Of a stretch of 64,000 nt of DNA, positions 51,782 to 60,047 are shown one piece after another. Source of the stretch: Myxococcus qinghaiensis (lineage in GTDB: Bacteria > Myxococcota > Myxococcia > Myxococcales > Myxococcaceae); contig NZ_JAKCFA010000014.1 in the NCBI RefSeq assembly GCF_024198215.1, positions 124,001 through 188,000 of the forward strand. The letters are read 5' to 3'. The notes beneath the pieces are model-generated. The model had not been told where the DNA came from and made no database searches. It saw nothing but the letters and a program-made list of their open reading frames with translations. Both the position numbers and the translations under genes were made by a program. Each line of letters opens with the position of its first letter. The first letter of the stretch is position 1.

Positions 51782-52249
51782 CTACTCCACGGGCGCGTCG
51801 AGCAGCGACTGGATGTGTGAAGCATTGACAGGGTCCCTGTCCCGCGCGGCCCCCAGCGCCACGCGGCCCTGCTCCACCTCTCGAGCCAGACGCCAGGCGC
51901 TCCAGGCATTCGCGTAACAGACGCGCCGGTTGTGGGCCATGACGTCCCAGGCCGGCGCTCCCGCCTCCTGGAGCAGCGGCTCCGAGGCGCGCAGGAAGTC
52001 CCGGGCCGCGCTGGCGTAATCGCCCGCCTCGTAGGCGGCGACGGCCTGCTCGTAGATTCTCTCGGAGTCCTCCTGGCGCGCCGCTCGCTCAGCGGAGTCC
52101 GCATCCGTTCCGGTGGGATAACCCAGGCGCTCTTCCAGCAGGGGGTGCCCCATGTCGTCCTCCTTCGTCCGAGTGGCGCGGTGCCCCTGGCACGCCAGGA
52201 CCGCGCAGAGCACGACGCCCAGCAGGGCCCGGAAGCGAGCGCGACTCAC
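51782..52249 (-). CDS. small lipoprotein coupled to DUF4157 gene
   Basis: A 155-residue protein starting at GTG 52249, which overlaps the TGA of the DUF4157 gene (GTGA). The signal peptide VSRARFRALLGVVLCAVLAC has a lipobox Cys. The mature part is helical and charged, with a TPR-like stretch (AVAAYEAGDYASAARDFLRAS). Translational coupling to the double-zincin gene suggests a matched partner, for example an immunity, anchoring or chaperone protein; that is inference only. Confidence 0.75.
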   Translation of the reverse strand: MSRARFRALLGVVLCAVLACQGHRATRTKEDDMGHPLLEERLGYPTGTDADSAERAARQEDSERIYEQAVAAYEAGDYASAARDFLRASEPLLQEAGAPAWDVMAHNRRVCYANAWSAWRLAREVEQGRVALGAARDRDPVNASHIQSLLDAPVE

Positions 52250-54282
52250 CGCGTGTAGTCGCCGTTCTGGAAGAAGTCGTGGATGGGCAGGTAGTTCGTC
52301 TTCAGGAAGGCCGGGTTCGTGAGCCACAGCGAGTAGGCCTCCGCGTAGAACTCCTCGGGACTGTGGGGCCAGTGGTCTCGTGCGTATTGCGTGAAGGGCA
52401 CGATGTTGTGAGCCTTCACCACGTCCACGAAGCGCTGCAGTCGCAGCGAGCGTCCGCGAGTATGGGCGAACTCCAGGGCCGCTTCCCTCCAGGCATCCTG
52501 CGCGGCGACCACCGGCGCGAAGGCCGTGAGCGCCGGGTTCACCAGGCTCACGCCCATGAGCGCGTTGCGTGCGGCGGTCCGCGCGGCGAACGCGGCGAGC
52601 AGGACCTTGTCCAGCGCGTCCAGGTCGCTCGTCGTCGCGGCCTGCGTCACGTAGGTGTCAACGGCGGTGGCGGTGGCGGCAATGGCGGCCTGGTACGCGG
52701 CGCTTTGCGTCTTGGCCGTGGTGTCAAAGGCCACGGCGGCCATCGTCGCGGTGGCGAGCGCGGCATGGAATTGCGTCTTCTGGTTGCTCAACACCGTATT
52801 GAGCAGGGCAATGGTCGTCGCCGGAACCTGCGTGGCATCCAGCGCCGTCTGCCGGGTGCGGACAGTCCTCACGGCCCGGTCATAGACGCCTCGCTGCGCG
52901 AGCATCGTCGGCCGAAGCGCCTGCGTCTCTGACCGGCGTCCCGCGAGCCGCGCGCGCTCGTAGCGCGCCACCGTCGGATTCAGCACCGCGACGGCCTTGT
53001 TCTGGTCGACGATGGCCTCCCCGTGCAGCGTATTCAGCGGACGCACGGCCTGGACATCCACGGCGTGACCGACCTCGTGAAGGATGATTCCAAAGCTGGC
53101 GGGCCGGGGGCTCGCGCCCTCTCCCAGGAACCCGGCCGTCGCGGTGAACGCCCCATCCGCCAGCTTCAGCGTGGCACGCGTCGGCGGTGCCGTGGAGCCC
53201 TGCGGCACGAAGCCTCCTCGAGAGAACTCTCCCGCGCGCCCCTTGGGGAGCACCCGCATGCGCACCAGGTCGACGTCCTTCAACGCCGCGACGTCCGTCG
53301 CGGGCAACAGCGCCAGTGCCGCGGCCACGTCACTCAGCTCGGCGGGACTCCAGGGCTTGTCACCATCGACGACCTGGAGACCAAAGGTCGTGGCGAGGTG
53401 CGCACGCGCCGCCGGGTCCGCGAGCTGCGGGGACTGCGGAACCGCGGCCCTGGAGAGCAGCTCGACCCGGGCATTTCCCGCCGCGTCGATGGTGGCGCGC
53501 ACCAGCCCTCGGGGCTGAGGAGTCGTGCTGCCCGCCGGCGGTGGCCACCCCAGCGGTACGGACTGGGTCAGCACCGTGTCCCAGCGCTCGCGGCGGCTCA
53601 CCTGCCACAGGAAGTACTGGAGGAAGATGAGGGCCTCGCCACTCGTGCCAGCACCCGACACGGTGGCGCTGGTGATTTCCCTTCGCTTGATCTTCTCGTC
53701 GAGCCAGGCCCGGGTGCTGGCGACGGTATGGCCCGGAGACAGAGGCGAGGAGAGAAACTCCGTGAAGTCGAAGAGGGGCGCGCGCAGCACCACGGCCCGA
53801 CTCCGAGGCGGCCCCGCGGCGTGCGCGAGCTCATGCCAGAGCAGCTCCCGGCCTGACGGCGTCTGAGGAGCGAGCTGCCCCGCACGGAAGAAGACATCCC
53901 GGCCGGAGGTGAACGCGCGCGCGCCCGCGGCCCGCGCCAGGCGGTGGGCTTCCGGACCGTCGTGCAGCTTCACCGACGTGAGCGAGCCACCGAAGCGGCG
54001 CTCCGCGTCGGCGCGCAGGGCCTGGGGCAGCGGCTGCCCGTGATGGGCTCGCAGCGCGCTCTCCAGCCCCGTGGGCGCCCGGGCCTCACATCCACCACCA
54101 CCGACGGGAGGAAGCAGGCTCAGGCGGCCGAAGTCGTGCCCCGGCCCGGCTGGCGTGACGCTCGACGGCTCCAGCTCCGTCCGGGGCGCGGGGGGCGCCA
54201 GGCTCGTCCGGGGCACGGCCCTGGCCACTCCCGACGAGGAGCTCGTCGAACCCTCCCAGATCCTCATCGACTGGCGCGCCAT
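52246..54282 (-). CDS. DUF4157 protein with two HExxH motifs
   Basis: A 678-residue protein without signal peptide. Residues about 70-155 match the DUF4157 (eCIS core) domain: GLESALRAHHGQPLPQALRA, DVFFRAGQ, and the terminal HELAH at 150-154. A second zincin motif HEVGHAVD occurs at 402-409, in IILHEVGHAVDVQAV, and a glutamate-rich EEFYAEAYSLWL near the C-terminus could be a third ligand or substrate contact. The segment 430-600 is Ala/Thr-rich helix. DUF4157 is known to be associated with extracellular contractile injection systems and their cargo, but no such genes occur here. It could be a toxin-like metalloprotease. Confidence 0.8.
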   Translation of the reverse strand: MARQSMRIWEGSTSSSSGVARAVPRTSLAPPAPRTELEPSSVTPAGPGHDFGRLSLLPPVGGGGCEARAPTGLESALRAHHGQPLPQALRADAERRFGGSLTSVKLHDGPEAHRLARAAGARAFTSGRDVFFRAGQLAPQTPSGRELLWHELAHAAGPPRSRAVVLRAPLFDFTEFLSSPLSPGHTVASTRAWLDEKIKRREITSATVSGAGTSGEALIFLQYFLWQVSRRERWDTVLTQSVPLGWPPPAGSTTPQPRGLVRATIDAAGNARVELLSRAAVPQSPQLADPAARAHLATTFGLQVVDGDKPWSPAELSDVAAALALLPATDVAALKDVDLVRMRVLPKGRAGEFSRGGFVPQGSTAPPTRATLKLADGAFTATAGFLGEGASPRPASFGIILHEVGHAVDVQAVRPLNTLHGEAIVDQNKAVAVLNPTVARYERARLAGRRSETQALRPTMLAQRGVYDRAVRTVRTRQTALDATQVPATTIALLNTVLSNQKTQFHAALATATMAAVAFDTTAKTQSAAYQAAIAATATAVDTYVTQAATTSDLDALDKVLLAAFAARTAARNALMGVSLVNPALTAFAPVVAAQDAWREAALEFAHTRGRSLRLQRFVDVVKAHNIVPFTQYARDHWPHSPEEFYAEAYSLWLTNPAFLKTNYLPIHDFFQNGDYTR

Positions 54283-54379
54283 GCAGAGGACTGTGGCACC
54301 TGGATGGATTCAGGCGCAAATCAATCACCCTGGAGGCTGAGTCGAGCGACTCCAAAGCCAGACATTCACGGGACTGACT

Positions 54380-55528
54380 TCAGGGCCGAGACTGCTTCCG
54401 CACCTGCTCCCACGCCTCGATGATGCGACGCGTCTCCTCCTGGGCCAGGGCCTGGAGCTTCGGCCCGAGCTGGGCGACCTTGTCCGGATGGTATTGCGCC
54501 ACCAGCGCCAGGTACGCCCGCTTCACGTCGGGCAGCGGCGCACCCGGCGTGACGCCGAGCACTTCCCACGCGGTGGGAGGTGACTCCGCGCGCGGCGCGG
54601 CGGGCTCCTCGGGAGGGGCCTCTGCCTCCTCTTCTTCTTCCGGAGGCGAGCGCTCTTCGCTCACGGGCTCACGGCCCTCGCCACAGGTCGAGCACAGCAG
54701 CCGCTCCTGGGCCTCGCCGCCCACCTGGGCCTCGCCCCGGACATCACAGCAGTCGCCACACACCAGGTGGTGACACTGCTCACAGCGCGCGGCCGACGCG
54801 GCCTCATCCAGCCCCGCCCCACACCGGGGACAGTCGTCGGGCAGCGGCGCCTCTTCTCCGCAGCGCACGCAGAACGCCCAGCTCCGGTCGAGCTGAACCT
54901 CGCACTCGTCGCACGTCAGCGCGCCCTCGTGCTCCCAGTGCTTCTCCTCGCCACACCAGGGACAGAAGGGCATGAGCCACTCCAGCTTCCCCGCGCACTC
55001 CGGACCGTCACAGTCGAAGTCGAGCTTGTACCCCCGGGCGACGGGCCTCGGCGGGTTCTCCTCCTCGAACGATTCGCCACACGCCCAACAGCAGTTGAAG
55101 TCCCGGTGGGACGGCGCGCCACACGCCTCGCAGGCGGGATTGCCGTGCTCGCTCTTCCACGAGACTTCGTCACCACACGTCGGACAGAACGCCATGCACG
55201 GCTTCACGTCACCGTGGGTGCAATGCTCCCGCGCTTCCCGTCTTGCCCGCTCGCGCTGTCCCCGCGGCGCGGGAAACGGCGGTGTCTCACCCCGGTCCAC
55301 CAGGACTTCCCACAGGCACGAGCGGCACACCCGCCCCTTCACCTGCTCCCCTGTCGGTGCAGGTCCGCCCGTGCGCGCCCGGAAGACACTCGCCTCCAGC
55401 ACCTGCGCGCTGAGACACGTCTCACACACAGCGTCGCCACACGACTCACAGCGTCCCGCCAGGCGCCGGCTGCCGAAGCCGAGCAACCCGGCTGTCAGCG
55501 TCTCCATGCAGCACGGACAGGCTCGCAT
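54380..55528 (-). CDS. zinc-ribbon protein with C-terminal J domain
   Basis: A 382-residue cytoplasmic protein. Residues 1-270 contain about a dozen CxxC pairs in treble-clef or ribbon spacing (CPCC, CESCGDAVCETC, CPTCGDE, CEACG, CWACGE, CPWCGEE, CDECE, CVRCGEE, CPRCG, CEQCHHLVCGDCC, CSTCGEG). A Glu/Pro/Ala-rich linker (EEEEEAEAPPEEP) leads to a J domain at about 318-380, with the HPD motif in YHPDKVAQL. J domains stimulate DnaK ATPase, so it is probably an Hsp70 co-chaperone that grips specific clients with the zinc array. It is the first gene in a group with DUF4157 and the lipoprotein, 97 bp apart. Confidence 0.83.
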   Translation of the reverse strand: MRACPCCMETLTAGLLGFGSRRLAGRCESCGDAVCETCLSAQVLEASVFRARTGGPAPTGEQVKGRVCRSCLWEVLVDRGETPPFPAPRGQRERARREAREHCTHGDVKPCMAFCPTCGDEVSWKSEHGNPACEACGAPSHRDFNCCWACGESFEEENPPRPVARGYKLDFDCDGPECAGKLEWLMPFCPWCGEEKHWEHEGALTCDECEVQLDRSWAFCVRCGEEAPLPDDCPRCGAGLDEAASAARCEQCHHLVCGDCCDVRGEAQVGGEAQERLLCSTCGEGREPVSEERSPPEEEEEAEAPPEEPAAPRAESPPTAWEVLGVTPGAPLPDVKRAYLALVAQYHPDKVAQLGPKLQALAQEETRRIIEAWEQVRKQSRP

Positions 55529-55722
55529 GCACTTCCTTCACCGGGAGAGGCCCCTGCCTGGAGCCCGTAGTGGACGGCCCTCCTGCATGCCCGAGTCTGA
55601 TGACCTCGTCCAGAAAGCAACCCTTCGACACGACTCCGTGACGAAACATGGATTGTCAGCAAGCCATGCTACTGGTGTATGGGCATCCCCTCTCTCTCGT
55701 CGTTTCCCCTGAGGAGTCATCC

Positions 55723-56766
55723 ATGCGTCGTCTCGGTTCAGCCTTGCTTTGCCTCAGCCTGATGGTCGGCTGTGGTCCCACCTCGCCCGCCGAGCCCTCC
55801 ACTCCGTCCGAGCAGCCCACGTCCGAGGTTCCCGCGAACCAGGATGCGTCCCTCACGACGACGAACGTGGACATCGCGCCGGAGTGCCAGGGCATCCTCA
55901 CCTTCGCGAACACGGCCGCGCCCGCGACGCTGGATGCGTACCTGCCCAGCGACCTCGTCCTCAACCTGGTCAGCCGCCGCTCGACGGCGCCGCTCACCAC
56001 GGTGGCCCAGCTCTCCTCCGTCCACCTGATGGGCCCCGTCCGCCTGACCCAGCTCGAGAACGGGGCGCGCGCGCACGGCCTCATCACCAGCAGCTGCGTG
56101 GGCATCCTGGACGAGCTGGCGCTCTCCGCCGATGACGCCGCGGCGGTGGTCTCCCTGGTCAATACGGTGAGCAGCTCCGCGCTGTACGCCATCCTGCCGT
56201 ACGCGTGGAACGGCGCGACGACGCTGCTCGCCCTGCGCCCCTTCACCTCGGTCCAGGCCATCTCCAACGCGAATGGCATCGGCGCGGTGAGCCTGCGCAA
56301 CCTGCGCAACGCCGCCACCATGGGCTATGACCTGGAGGTCCTCGTCTCCGCGGTGAACGCCCTCCCGGAGGGCAACTGGACGGTGAAGATGGACCTCGCG
56401 TTCGACATCCAGAGCGTCATGAACGGTGAGTACGGAAATGACCGCCTGGCCTATGCCCAGTGCTTCGGCATCGACCCCGCCACCTTCCCGAACAACCGCT
56501 TCACCAACCGCGCGAACCTGGCCGACGCCACCGAGGTCCACAACTACGTCGCGAGCGCCGCCAACACCTACGAGTACCAGGGGCAGATTCCCACCAGCGT
56601 CATCAACGACGGCCTGGATGACCTGGACGCGCGCACCGCGGGTGGCACGTTCAAGGGCTGCCACATCGGCTACAACGACGGCCCCTGGGCCGGCATCCAG
56701 GTGCACTTCTTCGTCAACGTCACCACGGGCTTCCGCATCCTGACGGTCCAGCACTGGGTCGAGTGA
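55723..56766 (+). CDS. exported lipoprotein of unknown function
   Basis: A 347-residue lipoprotein. ATG 55723 follows GAGGAG at good spacing and starts a signal peptide ending LMVGC (Cys17). The mature part contains LTFANTAAPATLDAYLPSD and helix-hairpin-helix-like stretches (ISNANGIGAVSLRNLRNAAT; LITSSCVGILDELALS) of the kind used for DNA or protein binding, then a C-terminal region with cysteine-bearing FKGCHIGYNDGPWAG. I do not recognise a named family. It is divergent from the J-domain gene and ends at a hairpin. Confidence 0.75.
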   Translation: MRRLGSALLCLSLMVGCGPTSPAEPSTPSEQPTSEVPANQDASLTTTNVDIAPECQGILTFANTAAPATLDAYLPSDLVLNLVSRRSTAPLTTVAQLSSVHLMGPVRLTQLENGARAHGLITSSCVGILDELALSADDAAAVVSLVNTVSSSALYAILPYAWNGATTLLALRPFTSVQAISNANGIGAVSLRNLRNAATMGYDLEVLVSAVNALPEGNWTVKMDLAFDIQSVMNGEYGNDRLAYAQCFGIDPATFPNNRFTNRANLADATEVHNYVASAANTYEYQGQIPTSVINDGLDDLDARTAGGTFKGCHIGYNDGPWAGIQVHFFVNVTTGFRILTVQHWVE

Positions 56767-56780
56767 TTCACTCCGCAGGT

Positions 56781-56806
56781 CCCAGGCCTGGCTCACCGGG
56801 CCTGGG
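56781..56806 (+). terminator. hairpin followed by GCTTT
   Basis: CCCAGGCC (56781-56788) pairs with GGCCTGGG (56799-56806) around 10 bases and is followed by GCTTT, a weak rho-independent terminator for the lipoprotein gene. Confidence 0.65.
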
Positions 56807-56885
56807 GCTTTCGTGCGCGGCTCGATTGCCCACGGCGCAGGCGGGGCCTAGTCTCCAGGCTTAAACCGCCTTCAAAGGAAAAGCC

Positions 56886-58517
56886 GTGAGAGCCTTCCCC
56901 CGAGCCTTCGTCGCGGCAGTCCTCGCCGTGGGCGCGACGCTGCCAGCGCTGGCCGTCGAGCCTCCCCCCGAGTTCGGCACGGATTGGGATGACCCGCGCA
57001 CCGCGGTCCCCACGGTGGAGCGGCCGGCGACGGCGTCGTGCACCGTGCGAATCGTCGACGAGAAGTTCGACGACTTCACGCCCTTCACCGGCACCTTCAC
57101 GCCGCCCGCCGGGTGCCCGGGGCCGTGGCACAAGGTGGTGCTGCGCATGGAGGGCAAGGTCCAGGGCGTCCAGTACGACCGGCTCGGCCATCTGGAGGTC
57201 GGCGGCGTCACCCTCTTCAAGACGTCCACGCCCGAGCCGTCCCGAGATGGAATTTCATGGTCGGTGGAGAAGGACGTCACCGCCTATGCCCCGCTGCTGC
57301 GTCAGCCCCAGCCCGTGTGGATGCTGATTGGCAATGTCGTCAATGAAACCTACACGGGGGTGCTGGACGTGCAGGTGTACCTGACGTTCTACGCGGCGCA
57401 GGGAAGGCAGACGCCACCAGCGAGGACGGCGAGCGACGTGCTTCCGCTCACCCACCCACGCCGCGAAGGCAGCGCGCTGGTGGGCGAGGTGACGGTGCCC
57501 CAGAACACCACGCGACTCATCGCGGAGGTCTACGCGACGGGCTCGGGCGGCGGCTGCGAGGAGTTCTGGTACATCACCGCGCCCATCGTCGTGCCGTACT
57601 CGTGCCCCGCGGACGCGGGCCCGTATCGCGAGGTCCAGATTGAAGTGGATGGAAAGGTGGCGGGCATCGCCATGCCTTTCCCTCATGTGTACACGGGCGG
57701 CTGGTCCAACCCGTTCCTCTGGTACGTGCTGCCGGCGCCTCGGGCCTTCAACATCCGTCCCATCACCTATGACCTCACGCCCTTCGCGGGCCTGCTGACC
57801 GACGGCCGGCCGCACCAGCTCCGGGTGAGCGTGCTGGGTGTCCCCGAGGGTCGCCCTGGCTGGGATTTGCCCACCAACGTGCTCGTCTGGCGGGATGCGA
57901 GCGCCGCGCGTGTCACGGGGGGACTGCTCCAGCACCAGGTGGGCGCGCTGACGAATGATTCTGACTATGCGCTCGTGGACGGCTGGCACCAGGTGGACAC
58001 GCAGGGCGGGCAGCACCTGCGTGTGTCGGGCTACCTGCGGACGTCGCGAGGCTGGGAGCTGACGACCGTCGAGCAGAAGGTGTCCAACGCCAGCATGCAC
58101 CGCTGGCTGGGGGACATGGAGAACCCGGACCAGCTCCTGGCCACGTGGAACGACACCAGCACCGTCACCGTGGTGGGGCGGGAGCTCTTTCCGACGGTGA
58201 GCCGCTCCGACAAGCGCTTCGTGCTCGACGGACTCATCAGCGTGACGCCGGAGAACCGGCTCACGACGACCATCACCCTGAACGACGCGGAGGAAGCGTT
58301 CGAGCTGCACGGCCTCCAGCCCCTGACGCACCGCAAGCTCAGCGACGTCTTCACCGGCGAGGCCGCGTACACGCTCAGCGTTCCGCGTGCGCAGCGCAAC
58401 GCGGTGGGCACGTCCACGCACCGCTACAAGGTGACGGGCTTCCCGGGTGACTGCTACGACCGGAGCCTCTCCAGCCGCAACGGCTACATCACCGAGGACG
58501 TCCAGCGCTGCGACTGA
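56886..58517 (+). CDS. PNGase A-like glycoamidase (PF12222 type)
   Basis: A 543-residue exported protein read from GTG 56886 (AAGGA upstream); signal peptide to about residue 23 (LAVGATLPALA). The first about 200 residues match the N-terminal jelly-roll of peptide N-glycanase A: W81, YDR at 97-99, TSTPEP at 113-118, ISW around 125, KDVT at 129-132, then a strand ending YTGVLDVQVYLTFY. Family enzymes release N-linked glycans by cleaving the Asn side-chain amide; plant and fungal ones act even on core-fucosylated glycans. The second half has another jelly-roll-like region ending in a Cys near the C-terminus. Activity is inferred from family, not shown. Confidence 0.78.
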   Translation: MRAFPRAFVAAVLAVGATLPALAVEPPPEFGTDWDDPRTAVPTVERPATASCTVRIVDEKFDDFTPFTGTFTPPAGCPGPWHKVVLRMEGKVQGVQYDRLGHLEVGGVTLFKTSTPEPSRDGISWSVEKDVTAYAPLLRQPQPVWMLIGNVVNETYTGVLDVQVYLTFYAAQGRQTPPARTASDVLPLTHPRREGSALVGEVTVPQNTTRLIAEVYATGSGGGCEEFWYITAPIVVPYSCPADAGPYREVQIEVDGKVAGIAMPFPHVYTGGWSNPFLWYVLPAPRAFNIRPITYDLTPFAGLLTDGRPHQLRVSVLGVPEGRPGWDLPTNVLVWRDASAARVTGGLLQHQVGALTNDSDYALVDGWHQVDTQGGQHLRVSGYLRTSRGWELTTVEQKVSNASMHRWLGDMENPDQLLATWNDTSTVTVVGRELFPTVSRSDKRFVLDGLISVTPENRLTTTITLNDAEEAFELHGLQPLTHRKLSDVFTGEAAYTLSVPRAQRNAVGTSTHRYKVTGFPGDCYDRSLSSRNGYITEDVQRCD

Positions 58518-58547
58518 GCGGTGCGCTGGAGTCCTCGCGCGAAGAGG

Positions 58548-58574
58548 GACGCCCCTTGCGCCACGGGGGGCGTC
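58548..58574. terminator. hairpin between convergent genes
   Basis: GACGCCCC (58548-58555) pairs with GGGGCGTC (58567-58574), 11-nt loop, between the stop of the PNGase A-like gene and that of the HEAT-like gene on the minus strand. Confidence 0.6.
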
Positions 58575-59996
58575 TCACTCCAGCTCGTTCGGCGTTTGAA
58601 TGCGCCTGTGCTGGACCCAGTCGCGCGCCTTCGCCAGCGCGTGCTCGAACCAGCCGTCCGCGTTGGCCTCCAGCACCTCCTCGTGGGTGAAGCCGACCTC
58701 CGAGGTGGCGGGAGGTGGCTGCTGGCGCCCCCAGCGCGCGGCGACGGCGCGAGCCCACTCGGACTGGCTCCGCGCGAGCGCGAGCTGGAGGTACTTGGCG
58801 TCTCCCCGGTCCGATGAGGTGCTGGCCTGGAGGGCCGCGCTCAGCTCCCGCTGACTCCACGGCGTGTCCAGGACACAGAGGACGGCGGCGACCTGCATCC
58901 GGGCCATGGGCACGGAGGAGCGCAGCGCACGGCGCACCAACTCCAGGGCATGCTCGGGTGCGTACTCCAGCGCCAGGAGCGCGAACTCTCCCGCGTAGGG
59001 ATTCCCTCCGTAGCCCTTCACCTTGTCCACCCGGGCGAAGGCGAGCGCCGCCGCGAGCACCCGCTCCCGCTCGAAGTCACGGCGCAGCAGGTAGCTGGCG
59101 GCGGCATGGAGCGAATGGGGGTGGTGCTCCTCGGGAGACATGCGCTGGAGCAGGCTGAACACCGCCGGACAGCTGGCGCCCCCCGGCAGCGCGTCCAGCC
59201 GCTCGATGGCCGCCCCCATGGCCGAGGAGATGGGACCGGAGAGGACGCGCTCACAGGTCAGGACGAACGCGTCGGGAGACACGAGGCCCTGGAGGGCCGC
59301 GAGCGCATCGCCCGCCAGGGAGGGAACGGTCGCCCGCGCGAGAAGCCATTCCCTGCGCGCCTCGCGGACCGCCAGGACCCGCTCGGCGAACACGCTGGAG
59401 TCCAGCGCCTCGAAGTCTCCGAGCAAAAGGAAGCTCCGCTCGCGTGCGTCTGGAGACTCGAGGTCCAGCGCGCCGGCCGCGTCCGCCAGCGCCTCCAGCG
59501 CGGGAGGGAGCCGGAAGACATGCTCGCTCGGAGGGTGCCGCAAGAGCCCCTGGGCTTGCAGCTCACGGATGCCGCTCACCACCAAATCCCTCCCCGGGAG
59601 CAGGGCCGCCAGACGCGCCTCGGGGAGGCCCGGCGCCTTGAGCGAGAAGATGCGGGTCGCGAAGAAGTAGGGGTCGATGGTGGCCCCTTCGTCTCCATGG
59701 AAGTCGACATCCAGGATTTCGCCCGCGCTGGAGAGACAGCAGCCTCTGCCATGGAACTCGTAGCTCCAGCCCGCGAGGCCCGGAACCTCTCCCGAGTCCT
59801 CATCCTCGTCGTCAGCCGCGTCCCGCTTCGGGGTGAGTCGCTCCTCGACGACACGGACGAGCCAGCGCTGGCGGACGAGCTGGCGCATCAAGCAGACGAG
59901 CAGCCACGCGGAGTCTGGACGAAAGGCAGGCGCGTCGACGCGGCTCGCGGGCGCGCCGCTCAGCAGGACACCAATCGCCTGGATGAGGTCACTCAT
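58575..59996 (-). CDS. helical-repeat protein of unknown function
   Basis: A 473-residue cytoplasmic protein, start ATG 59996 (MSDLIQAIGVLLSGAPASRV). The first 130 residues form an alpha/beta domain with SYEFHGRGCCLSSAGEILDVDF, which resembles DUF6896-like N-terminal parts of uncharacterised proteins. The rest is helical, with HEAT-like patterns such as LVRRALRSSVPMARMQVAAVL and FALLALEYAPEHALELVR. No catalytic motif seen. It is divergent from hflX by about 50 bp. Confidence 0.7.
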   Translation of the reverse strand: MSDLIQAIGVLLSGAPASRVDAPAFRPDSAWLLVCLMRQLVRQRWLVRVVEERLTPKRDAADDEDEDSGEVPGLAGWSYEFHGRGCCLSSAGEILDVDFHGDEGATIDPYFFATRIFSLKAPGLPEARLAALLPGRDLVVSGIRELQAQGLLRHPPSEHVFRLPPALEALADAAGALDLESPDARERSFLLLGDFEALDSSVFAERVLAVREARREWLLARATVPSLAGDALAALQGLVSPDAFVLTCERVLSGPISSAMGAAIERLDALPGGASCPAVFSLLQRMSPEEHHPHSLHAAASYLLRRDFERERVLAAALAFARVDKVKGYGGNPYAGEFALLALEYAPEHALELVRRALRSSVPMARMQVAAVLCVLDTPWSQRELSAALQASTSSDRGDAKYLQLALARSQSEWARAVAARWGRQQPPPATSEVGFTHEEVLEANADGWFEHALAKARDWVQHRRIQTPNELE

Positions 59997-60047
59997 GGAA
60001 GCTCTCGTTTACCCCACCTGGGCCCGCCCCGTGTTACGAGCGTGCCC

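Noticed and set aside
52246-55528. Contractile injection system locus
   Set aside because: Only a DUF4157 protein is present; no sheath, tube, baseplate or spike genes are seen in the window.
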